NCBI GenBank assembly: GCA_009885995.1
Contig: VFJQ01000054.1
Span: 1-64,000, forward strand
Reading direction: 5' to 3'
Source: Verrucomicrobiota bacterium
Lineage (GTDB): Bacteria > Verrucomicrobiota > Verrucomicrobiia > Chthoniobacterales > Chthoniobacteraceae
Length of the DNA: 64,000 nucleotides
Part shown: in pieces, positions 1 through 7,620 of the stretch
Layout: the number at the start of each line of letters is the position of its first letter
Position numbering within the stretch: position 1 is the stretch's first letter
Notes under the pieces: generated by a model
What the model was told of the DNA's origin: nothing
The model's database searches: none
The model's input: only the letters and a program-made list of their open reading frames with translations
Translations under genes and position numbers: made by a program

Positions 1-110
1 CACTACAACGCCAAACGCACTCCACCTCACACCGTTCCAAGAGAAGCATTCCTTTTAACCACCCTCATAATACCCGAAAGGCTGGGTCAACTGTCGAACT
101 TGGGCTAAGA

Positions 111-458
111 TCAATCAGCGCGATCAGCCCCATGCCGCTCGGCTGCGCCGTCGAGTTGCGCCTCGATCCAATCGCGCGTGGCGACTGGCAGCGCGGTATC
201 ACTGCGCAGCGAGACGATCATGTAGTCGCAGTCCGCGGTGGCGCGGGTGGCTGCGTTTGCGATGGGCCAGGATTCGAGCAGATCGCTGCGCCACAGCGTT
301 TGGGAAAGCGGAGAGGAGGGCTCGATGCGTGAGGCCAGGCGTTCGGCAAAATGCTTCGCCCGCGTGCCGGTCGCAAAATCTTCATAGATGATGGCGACCT
401 TGATCGCCGACGAATCGGCGAGCGGGGAGCATTCGAGGGGAGTGATCCGGGGGTTCAT
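111..458 (-). CDS. Hypothetical protein, about 115 aa
   Basis: I do not recognise a family. The protein begins MNPRITPLECSPL; a TTG nine bases further upstream (position 467) is an alternative start. After about 20 residues it has a beta-strand-like run, KVAIIYEDFATG, followed by helix-like sequence (AKHFAERLAS) and a second hydrophobic strand (DYMIVSL). That order resembles the start of a small Rossmann or receiver-like alpha/beta fold, but no phosphoacceptor motif is evident. No signal peptide or membrane segment is visible. It lies downstream of, and on the same strand as, a decayed sensor-kinase/response-regulator gene, and may once have belonged to that signalling locus. That link is inference from position only. 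Confidence 0.6.
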   Translation of the reverse strand: MNPRITPLECSPLADSSAIKVAIIYEDFATGTRAKHFAERLASRIEPSSPLSQTLWRSDLLESWPIANAATRATADCDYMIVSLRSDTALPVATRDWIEAQLDGAAERHGADRAD

Positions 459-561
459 CAGCGACAAAGCTAAGCGCCCGCGGCGGCGCGAGCTATAGGG
501 CGGAGGCTGCGACGTGTGTCTCCGCTCCGACTGATGCCCGATCAGGAAAACCCGGATACGC

Positions 562-2274
562 TCACTCTTTCGCTGCCACCCAGCGGGCGGCGTAGGCGAT
601 GAGTTCCGCCGCGGTCGCGATGCCCAGCTTGGTCTTGATGTGCATGCGGTGCGTCTCGACGGTTTTGGTGCCGATGTGCATGCGATCCGCGATCCGCGTG
701 GTCGAGAGCCCGTGCCCGAGCCCTTCGAAGACCTCGAACTCCCGGTCGGTCAGCTGGCCGAGCGGCGTATCCTTCACCGTGTTCCGCCCGCCAAAGCTGG
801 CGACGATCCGGGCCGAGGTGCTCGCGCTCACGTGGATGCCTCCGGCGAGCACGTTTCGAATCGTGATGGCCAGCTTCTCGGGGCCTTCGCTTTTCATCAC
901 GTAACCGCGCGCGCCGGCGCGCTGGCAGCGCTCGGCGTAGATGTCCTCGTCGTGCATCGAGAGAACGATCTCGCTCAGGTGCATGGTGATCAGTTCGGCG
1001 CTGCCGTGGTGGAGCGCGTTGTGAACCGCCTCCTGCGCGATCCGGAAAAGCTCGTTCGCCATCGTCGGGTTCTCGATCGCGACCGGCTTCGCACACCGGA
1101 ATGAGCACCGAATCCGGCGCGTCTGCGCGGTCGTCTGCGCGAACTGCCGCAGCGCATGCATCAGCCCGCTGCCATCCGCCACCACGGGGTTCATGCCCCG
1201 CGCCACCTGCCGGGTGCGGTTCATCGTCCCGGTGATCGCAGCCACGATTTGACCGGCTTCCGGCAGCAGCGGATGGCACGTCTCTTCCAGCTTCTGCCGC
1301 AGGATGTGCGCGAAGAGGCCGATGCCCGCGAGATCCTGGCAGATCCCGTCGTGCAGGTTCGCCGCGACGCGCAGTCGCTCCTGCTCGGCGATCCGCAGCA
1401 CCTCGGCCTCGAGCCGCTTGCGCTCGGTGATGTCGTCGGCCACGCCGGCGATGCGGTGAATTTTTCCCGCCGCATCGCGAATCGGAAACGCCCGATCGTG
1501 AATCCACCGCTCGGTGCCGTCCGTCCGCGTGATGCGGTATTCCACGTCGTATTCGCCGACGGTCTGTTTCTTGAGCGCGGCTTCGAGAATGCGCGGGCGA
1601 TCTTTGGGATGGATCGTGTCGAGCCCGTCGCGCGGCGAATCGTAAAGCGACTGCCACGAGCGCCCCCAGATGCGCTCATAGCGCGGGGCTCACGTAGAGC
1701 ATCTCGTTCTTCGTCACGTCCGTCATCCAAAACACCTGGTCGATCGCCTCGGTGACCTGCTGGAACCGCTCGTCGCTCAAGCGCAGCGACTCAGTGCGCT
1801 CGGCCACTTGCTCCTCCAGCGTGGCGCTCAGGCGGGCCAGCTCTTTCTCAGCCTCCTTGCGCCGGTGGATGTCGATGAGCGCGCTCCGGCTGTGCCGCGC
1901 GTCCGTGGTGGGATCGCGGACGCAGTCTCCATCCGGGCAAAGGACTGCGTGCCGTCCGCGCGTCGCAGCAGGATGTCGCAGGCCTGCTTTTCATCGCAGT
2001 CGAAGACCGCGCTACGATGCAGGTAGAGCGTGTCCTGCGCGCTGGGAGCGACGAAGCGCGTGAACTTGCGACCCACGAGCCTGTTCCGCTCCACGCCGAG
2101 CATCGTCGCCGCCGTCAGGCTCGCTTCGATGACGGTCCCGTCGTCATCGAGCGTCACGTAGCCCACGGGCGCGAAGTCGTAGAGGTCGTTGAAGCGGTCG
2201 CGCGAATGACCCAGCTCCGTTCGCTTCCGCAAGGTGGGCGCTGGCTTCGATTGGCTGGCGCGTTTCTTCGGCAT
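562..2274 (-). pseudogene. Decayed PAS sensor histidine kinase fused to the C-terminal half of a LuxR-type response regulator
   Basis: Read from 2274, the first stretch encodes a PAS domain ([16 protein letters not shown]). Near 1912 one base appears to be missing, and sense continues in another frame ([17 protein letters not shown], then TESLRLSDERFQQVTEAIDQ). Near 1680 one base is extra, which restores the first frame. A second PAS follows (EYRITRTDGTERWIHDRAFP), then a HisKA_3 dimerisation box with the phospho-His (NLHDGICQDLAGIG). The ATPase domain stops just after NALHHGSAELITMHLS. At about 965-975 the frame passes directly into the end of a receiver domain (LSMHDEDIYAERC, ARGYVMKSE) and a LuxR helix-turn-helix (LTDREFEVFEGL). 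The kinase G-boxes and the receiver phospho-Asp are absent, as if a deletion joined neighbouring kinase and regulator genes. The longest intact open frame, 562-1545, might still give a DNA-binding product. Confidence 0.8.
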
Positions 2275-3205
2275 GGGATCGGGCGCGGATTAAGTGGCGG
2301 AGGGATCGACCATGCTCCCCGCGCACCCGCCGCAACAAGCGCAACCCCCCGCAGCCCTGCCACGCGCACCGCGTCCTTGCACGCGCTGCGGGCACCGGGC
2401 ACGCTCCGCTCCTTGGCCACCGCTGACTCGACATCCGCCCTCGATGCCTTCCTCCTCCGCTGGTCCAGCGCGGCGGCGAACGAGCGCGCGAATGCCCAGC
2501 TCTTCCTCGCCGAGCTGGCCGACCTCCTCGGCGTCCCGCGCCCCGGCAATGACCACGCCCACGGCTACTCCTTCGAGTTCCCCACCGGCCCCGGCGCCAC
2601 CCCCACGGCTTCATCGATGCCGCAGGAGCCCCTCCTGCGGAAGTTCCGCAACATCGAGTGTCGCGACGCCGTGCTCGCGTGGGACGGCGAGCCGGTCCCG
2701 CAAAGACGCGCCGCACCCGAATCTGGAGGGCATCGCGCCGTCGATGCCGCGGGAGGCACCAGCCACGGAAGCGACGGCGCGCTTCCCTCCACACCGGGCG
2801 AGATCGTCACGGTATGGGACCGGCGCAGCTTCAAGACCGACCTCGTCACCGGCCGCGACGTGCCGGACGAGACCCAGCGCGTTCCGCTGCTCACGTATCC
2901 GGGCGCCCGCCCCGCCGCGTGGCCCGCCGCCGACTTCATCGTGGGGAATCCGCCCTTCCTCGGCAACAAGCGGATGCGCGACGACCTCGGCGACGGTTAC
3001 ACCGAGGCCCTGCGCGCCGCCTACCCGGACGTGCCCGAGAGCGCGGATTTCGTGATGCATTGGTGGCACAAGGCGGCGGCACTCGTCCGCTCGGGGGCGG
3101 CCCGGCGCTTCGGATTGATCACCACCAACAGCCTCCGGCAGACCTTCAATCGCCGGGTGGTGGAGATGCATCTTAAGGGCGTCCCGTTGCGTGTTATGGC
3201 CATTC

Positions 3206-3396
3206 CCCCATTTCCGGCGGGGGCGTCGCCGGACGCCGCGGAGGCGCCCCCGCACCAAATGGGGGCGGAGTTCCGCCCGGCGGGGGCGCCCCCGGAGGAA
3301 ATGGGGGCGACCCCCATTGCGTCCGGGGGCGCCCCCACCGCCGGGAACTCCACCCACGCCGCGAATGGGGGTGCCCCCGCGCCAAATGGGGGAGCC
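3206..3396. repeat. Cluster of GC-rich palindromes inside the methyltransferase remnant
   Basis: The stretch repeats short units of the form AATGGGGGCG and the palindrome GGGGGCGCCCCC on both strands. Palindromic cores fall near 3281-3293 and 3325-3337, and a variant lies near 3366-3378. Units with AAATGGGGG recur at about 3257, 3299 and 3384, and the reverse complement CCCCATTT occurs near 3206. In the gene frame it reads as Gly/Ala/Pro-rich low-complexity protein (GGAP, MGA). It interrupts the region between two conserved methyltransferase blocks and looks like an inserted or expanded repeat rather than part of the enzyme. Confidence 0.6.
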
Positions 3397-3563
3397 CAAA
3401 AATCGGCCATTTACTCTGGTGAGCACCTGAAAGCCGCCCCCCTGAGCCTCCTTTTCGTCATTCCCGACCATCCCTGGGTCGATACGGCGGAAGGGGCCGC
3501 CGTCCGCATCGCCATGACCGTGGGGGTCGCCGGCACCCCCCGCTGGCTGCGCCCCGCTTTCCA

Positions 3564-3598
3564 GAGCAGGGAGAAGGGAGCAGGGGGCAGGGAGCAGG
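3564..3598. repeat. Heptanucleotide tandem repeat, five units (GAGCAGG type)
   Basis: Five consecutive 7-bp units read GAGCAGG, GAGAAGG, GAGCAGG, GGGCAGG, GAGCAGG. The array lies in the 3' part of the methyltransferase remnant, where it encodes non-conserved residues ([10 protein letters not shown]). The same heptad family occurs in opposite orientation inside gcvP at 46726-46760. Confidence 0.8.
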
Positions 3599-3863
3599 CG
3601 ACGCAACAGCAGATGAAACTGCCCGAAGGCTCGGGCTCCCGGCCCCCGGCGCCCCGCTCCCTGCCGGCGAAGCAGCCCTGGCCGAAGACCCTCGCCGAAC
3701 GCGTCGCCGCCGTCGAACGCGCCCTCCAGTCCGCCGCCGCGCCCGTGACGGCGGCCGCGCTGGCGAGCCGCTTCACCCGCGCCAAACCCGCCGACCTCGC
3801 GGAGATCCTCGACACGCTCGCGACGATGGGCCGTGCGCACCGGGAGGGGGATCGCTTTTCATC

Positions 3864-4712
3864 GTGAAATACCTCCTCCCCGCCGCGGTCTTCATGCTGA
3901 TGGTGTCGGTGGGCCTCAGCCTGAGCCCGCGGCAACTGGTGGAGAACTGGCGGCGGCTGACGCCATCGCTATGGGTGCGGCTGCTGGTGGCGACCTTCCT
4001 CGTGCCGCCCGTGCTGGCGCTCGCGCTCGGGCATCTCCTGCCGCTGGGCGGCGCGGCGACGCTGGGGCTCTTCCTCATCGGCGTGGCGCCGGGGGCGCCG
4101 CTGATGACGCGGGGCGTGGCGAAGAAGGGCTTCGATATGCAGATCGCGGCTAGCTATCAGGTGTGGGGCGCGCTCCTCACGCCGGTGCTGCTCCCGCTGC
4201 TGATCGCCGGCGGTGGCTGGCTGTATGGGCGCGAGATCTGGGTGCCGCCGCTGAAGCTGCTGGCGGTGATCGCGCAGCAGCAGTTCGCGCCGCTGCTCGT
4301 AGGCATGGCGCTGATGCGGTTGGCGCCCGCGTTTTCCACCCGCCTCCAGCGCGTGCTGAATCCGGCCGGCAACCTCCTGCTCATGGGGATGATCGTGGTG
4401 GTGCTCTACAAGCTGGGCCCCGCGCTGATGAAGGCGACGCCGTGGGTGGCGCTGGCCGCGCCGCTCCTCGCCGCGGGCTCCCTGCTGGCGGTGCGTCTGC
4501 TCCTCGGCCAGCGGTCGGCGACGGTGCAGACGCTATCCATCTGCAACGCGAACCGGCACGCGGGTCTCGCGCTCCTGATCGCCGGGCAGGAAATCCGCGA
4601 TCAGCGCGCGGTGCCCGCCATCGCGGCATACGCGCTTGCCGCGATGCTGGTGATGGGGCTGTATGCGAAGTTCGCGCCGCGGGATGCAGCGGCGCCGCCG
4701 AATCAAACCTGA
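3864..4712 (+). CDS. Bile acid:sodium symporter (BASS) family membrane transporter
   Basis: A predicted Na+-coupled or related secondary transporter of the inner membrane; the substrate cannot be told from sequence. The 282 residues form about nine hydrophobic segments, starting [20 protein letters not shown], with the family-like segment [23 protein letters not shown] later conserved block is [19 protein letters not shown], similar to the second crossover region of BASS proteins. The GTG start at 3864 overlaps the stop of the methyltransferase remnant by four bases, and the next membrane gene starts eight bases after its stop, so the two probably form an operon. Family call is from overall pattern; length is typical for the family. 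Confidence 0.72.
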   Translation: MKYLLPAAVFMLMVSVGLSLSPRQLVENWRRLTPSLWVRLLVATFLVPPVLALALGHLLPLGGAATLGLFLIGVAPGAPLMTRGVAKKGFDMQIAASYQVWGALLTPVLLPLLIAGGGWLYGREIWVPPLKLLAVIAQQQFAPLLVGMALMRLAPAFSTRLQRVLNPAGNLLLMGMIVVVLYKLGPALMKATPWVALAAPLLAAGSLLAVRLLLGQRSATVQTLSICNANRHAGLALLIAGQEIRDQRAVPAIAAYALAAMLVMGLYAKFAPRDAAAPPNQT

Positions 4713-4720
4713 CCAACTTT

Positions 4721-5533
4721 ATGGACGAATTCTTTAGATCCATCTTCCGCAATCAATGGCTGGTGATCCTGGTCGTGGGGCTATGGCTGCTCGTGCTCGC
4801 GGAGGTGGGATTCCGGACGGGGCTGCGGCTGTTTGCGACGCACGACGAGGCGCGCAAGGCGCAGATCGGTGGCGTGCAGGGTGCGGTGCTCGGGATGCTC
4901 GGCTTGATCCTCGGCTTCACCTTCGCGATGGCGGTGGGTCGCTACGAGAACCGGCGCGATCTTGTGCTGCAGGAGGCGAATTCCATCGGGACGACCTACC
5001 TGCGCGCGGCGCTGCTGCCGGAGGCGCACAAGACGGCGGTGGAGGCGAAGCTGCGGCGTTACGTGGACGCGCGGCTGGACTTCTACAACGCGGGGACCGA
5101 TGCGGCGAAGATCGACGCTGCGGAGAAGGTGACCGCCGCGCTGCAGCGTGAGCTCTGGGAGCACACTGTCGCGGTCGCGAAGGAAGCGCCGACGCCGATC
5201 ACCGCGACCTTCATCAACACGCTGAACGAGACGATCGATCTCGATGCGTCGCGCCTGACCGCGATGCGTGCGCGGGTGCCGAGCGCGGTGTGGATGCTCG
5301 TGCTGGTGGTGGCGGGAGCGGGCTGCTACGCGAGCGGCTACGGCGCCGGGGCGAACGGGGCGCGCAGCAACTTCTCGAACACGCTGCTCCCGCTGCTCAT
5401 CGCGGTGATCATCACGCTCATCTCGGATTTCGACCGCCCGCGCCAGGGTATGGTCGGCATCAGCCAGCAGCCGATGCTCGATGTGCAGGCCAGCCTTTCC
5501 ACCCTCCCGCCGTCACCTTCCCACAAGCCATGA
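4721..5533 (+). CDS. DUF4239-like (bestrophin-like) membrane protein
   Basis: A 270-residue protein starting MDEFFRSIFRNQWLVILVVG. An N-terminal transmembrane helix (about residues 11-32) is followed by GVQGAVLGMLGLILGFTFAM, a second hydrophobic segment ending in the GRYENRRDLVLQEANSIGTT signature of the DUF4239 family. A long helical soluble middle follows, then two C-terminal hydrophobic segments (SAVWMLVLVVAGAGCYASG and TLLPLLIAVIITLISDFDRP). The function of this family is not established, though distant similarity to bestrophin channels has been proposed. It lies eight bases after the BASS transporter and is probably co-transcribed. The ATG at 4721 was chosen over the longer open frame because homology-like sequence begins exactly there. 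Confidence 0.75.
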   Translation: MDEFFRSIFRNQWLVILVVGLWLLVLAEVGFRTGLRLFATHDEARKAQIGGVQGAVLGMLGLILGFTFAMAVGRYENRRDLVLQEANSIGTTYLRAALLPEAHKTAVEAKLRRYVDARLDFYNAGTDAAKIDAAEKVTAALQRELWEHTVAVAKEAPTPITATFINTLNETIDLDASRLTAMRARVPSAVWMLVLVVAGAGCYASGYGAGANGARSNFSNTLLPLLIAVIITLISDFDRPRQGMVGISQQPMLDVQASLSTLPPSPSHKP

Positions 5534-5571
5534 TTGGGATGGCTTGCCGCGCAACTTCACTAAACTAACTC

Positions 5572-6576
5572 ATGCTCATCCGTCTGCTCCGCTCGCTCTG
5601 CGTGAAGTCCACCGCCCTCCTCGTTGTGCTCGTGCTCCTCTGGGCCGCGGGTGCGCTGTGGTTCGATCTGCCCATGCCGGTGCTCGAGCGCAAACTAGCG
5701 GCCGTCACGCTGTTGCTAGGCTTCGCGGCGCTGTGGTTTTTTGCGGGGCACCGGGGTCGCCTCGCCGGGATCGCCGCTCTCGTCGGGATTGCCGCGTGGT
5801 GGTTCTCCCAACGCCCGAGCAATGACCGCCCGTGGCAGCCCGACGTGGCGCAGACCGCGTGGGCCGAGATTCAGGGGGATGAAGTCACGCTGCATAATGT
5901 GCGCAACTGCGACTACCGCACCGAGACCGATTACACGCCGCGCTGGGAAAGCCGCACCGTGCGCATCTCGCAGATCACTGGGATCGACCTCGCCATCAAC
6001 TACTGGGGCTCGCCTTACATGGCGCACCCCATCGCCAGCTTTCAGTTCGCCGATGCTCCGCCGGTCTGCTTCTCGATCGAGACGCGCAAGGAGATCGGCG
6101 AGAGCTATTCCGCCATCGGCGGCATCTACCGCCAATACGAACTCATCTACATCGTCGCCGACGAGCGCGACGTGATCCGCGTCCGCACCAACTACCGCAA
6201 GGGCGAGGACATCTATCTCTACCACCTGAATATCACGCCCGAGACTGCGCGCATGCGCTTCATGGACTACATCGCTACGCTCAATCAACTCCGCGACCAC
6301 GCGCGCTGGTATAACGCCGTGACCACCAACTGCACCACCAGCATCCGCACCCAGCACGCCGTGGCTAAGCGCGCGCCGTGGGACTGGCGCATCCTGGTCA
6401 ACGGCAAGGGCGACGAGATGATGTTCGAGCGCGGCTATCTCCACACCGGCGGCCTTGGCTTCGCGGAACTGAAAGCGCGCTCGCTCATCGACGATCGCGC
6501 CCGCGCAGCTAACGACGCCCCCGACTTCTCCGCCCGCATCCGCGCAGGCGAGCCCTCCTTCCAGCCGGACCGGTAG
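5572..6576 (+). CDS. DUF4105 domain membrane protein
   Basis: A 334-residue protein. It has an N-terminal membrane anchor of about three hydrophobic helices (residues 1-80, for example TALLVVLVLLWAAGALWF) and then an extracytoplasmic-type domain. The domain carries the DUF4105 hallmarks NVRNCDYRTETDY near residue 110, Trp/Tyr-rich blocks, and YNAVTTNCTTSIRTQH near residue 245. The conserved Asn-Cys-Thr-Thr suggests a cysteine-centred active site, but the biochemical role of the family is not established. The C-terminal 40 residues are charged and less conserved in appearance. It follows the DUF4239-like gene after 38 bases on the same strand, so it may belong to the same unit. Its 3' flank is a MITE-like repeat. 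Confidence 0.75.
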   Translation: MLIRLLRSLCVKSTALLVVLVLLWAAGALWFDLPMPVLERKLAAVTLLLGFAALWFFAGHRGRLAGIAALVGIAAWWFSQRPSNDRPWQPDVAQTAWAEIQGDEVTLHNVRNCDYRTETDYTPRWESRTVRISQITGIDLAINYWGSPYMAHPIASFQFADAPPVCFSIETRKEIGESYSAIGGIYRQYELIYIVADERDVIRVRTNYRKGEDIYLYHLNITPETARMRFMDYIATLNQLRDHARWYNAVTTNCTTSIRTQHAVAKRAPWDWRILVNGKGDEMMFERGYLHTGGLGFAELKARSLIDDRARAANDAPDFSARIRAGEPSFQPDR

Positions 6577-6589
6577 AAACCCGACGGAT

Positions 6590-6750
6590 CGCTAGCGGGT
6601 AGTGGCTTAGTTTGGGCGCTCGACCTCGGCGGAAGGTAGGGCGCGGTGTCCCCACCGCGCCGCGTTTCAGATCGCGCGCTCATTCCGGACCGCTGGGGAC
6701 AGCGGTCCCTACCTCTGCACTCGCCAAAACTGAGCCACTACCAGCTATCG
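6590..6750. repeat. MITE-like element with nested inverted repeats
   Basis: The outer arms, 6590-6618 and 6722-6750, are inverted copies of about 29 bp with four mismatches; the shared core is GGTAGTGGCT. Inside are two small perfect hairpins, GCGCGGTG with its complement at 6641-6660 and GGACCGCT with its complement at 6687-6708. A further GGTAGGG/CCCTACC pair brackets them at 6635 and 6713. The right arm covers the stop codon of the gene at 6745-7608. No open reading frame or transposase is inside, so it would be non-autonomous. Confidence 0.7.
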
Positions 6751-7608
6751 GGGGAGGCCCGGTGGACGATCGGAGAGCTTCGGCGCGGGTGTCGCACCGA
6801 CGACGGGGGCGGCACGGCGGGTGGCGCCGACGACTTCAAGGTTGCCGCTTTCGTCGCGGCGCAGGGCCGGTTTGTATTTCGGTGCGTCGTAGGTCCACTG
6901 GCCATAGACCTGGCCATTCACGCCGATCTCGGTGAGCGTGTAAGTCTTCGGCGCGGTGAGGATGAGGGCGTGGAGCGTGTTGGTCGTGTCGAATTGCAGC
7001 GTCGGCTGCGTGTTGTCGAGCTGGGGCGCGACGCGATAGCAGCCGAAGACTTTGCCCGAGTCGGGCTCGCTGATGCGGACGTAGTAGTAGTTGTGCGCCC
7101 CATTGATCGCCGAGATGAGCCGGAACTCGTGCATGGCGCCCGAGTTGGGAAATGTTTCGGGCACGCCGACGAGTTGCTTCCAGACGGTGCGCCCGTCTTC
7201 GATGTCGAGATTGGCCGTGCGCGAGGGGAAATATTTGTCATGCACCGCGGAGTAGATGTTGGCGCGGACGCGATAGTAGCCGAGCTCGCTGATCGGATAG
7301 AGGTCGATGAGGTTGATGGTGCGCTTGACCGTCTCGCCGAGCTTCAGTTCGAGCGGGTCGAGCTGATAGTCGGGGTTGCGCGGCGAGATGATGGTCGTGG
7401 CATCGCCGTGCAGGACGGTGAATCCGAACCAGGGCGAGGCGCCGTCTTCGAGGACGAAGTCGCGCCCGGCGAGATTGGTGATGCTGACGGTGATGAGGAT
7501 GGGCTCGTAGCGCAGGAAGTTGCGTCGCTTGACCTCGAGGTTCACGCTGAGCTGCGCGTGAGCACCGGAGACGAGCAGGAATAGGAAGAGAAGAACGGTG
7601 CTGCGCAC
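6745..7608 (-). CDS. Secreted hypothetical protein, 287 aa
   Basis: It begins at a GTG with a clear signal peptide (MRSTVLLFLFLLVSGAHAQ, cleavage after AHA). The mature part starts LSVNLEVKRRNFLRYEPILI, reminiscent of an immunoglobulin-like or bacterial beta-sandwich fold in which an opening strand of this type is followed by VSITNLAGRDFVL. The middle is rich in aromatic and polar residues and the last 30 residues are Ala/Pro-rich. I recognise no named family. It starts 12 bases after the REC/pseudokinase/FGE gene on the same strand and is probably co-transcribed with it. Its stop codon lies in the right arm of the MITE-like repeat, so its last codons may come from that insertion. Confidence 0.7.
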   Translation of the reverse strand: MRSTVLLFLFLLVSGAHAQLSVNLEVKRRNFLRYEPILITVSITNLAGRDFVLEDGASPWFGFTVLHGDATTIISPRNPDYQLDPLELKLGETVKRTINLIDLYPISELGYYRVRANIYSAVHDKYFPSRTANLDIEDGRTVWKQLVGVPETFPNSGAMHEFRLISAINGAHNYYYVRISEPDSGKVFGCYRVAPQLDNTQPTLQFDTTNTLHALILTAPKTYTLTEIGVNGQVYGQWTYDAPKYKPALRRDESGNLEVVGATRRAAPVVGATPAPKLSDRPPGLPR

Positions 7609-7620
7609 TGCGTGTGATTG

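Larger units (their letters stand above)
2413..3867 (+). pseudogene. Remnant class I DNA methyltransferase (restriction-modification type)
   Basis: The N-terminus ([20 protein letters not shown], then [10 protein letters not shown]) matches the usual start of large Type II/BREX-like SAM-dependent DNA methyltransferases of the MmeI kind. A TTG at 2413 is the most sensible start; the open frame runs further upstream, but only as antisense of the kinase. The core motif IV is intact ([15 protein letters not shown]) with the conserved block [17 protein letters not shown] and [15 protein letters not shown]. The segment that should carry SAM-binding motif I (GSGNFL type) and any nuclease is missing between about 2590 and 2640. 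A repetitive GC-rich stretch sits at about 3200-3405 before [14 protein letters not shown]. At 462-484 residues it is about half the expected length. It is open but very unlikely to be an active methyltransferase. Its stop overlaps the next start (GTGA). Confidence 0.7.

Noticed and set aside
542-1657. 371-codon minus-strand frame over the decayed kinase
   Set aside because: The alternate frame gives Arg/Ala-rich sequence; the neighbouring frame shows clear kinase and LuxR motifs.
2017-2412. Upstream extension of the methyltransferase to 2017
   Set aside because: That part is antisense to the kinase PAS domain and has no methyltransferase-like sequence; likeness begins at about 2425.
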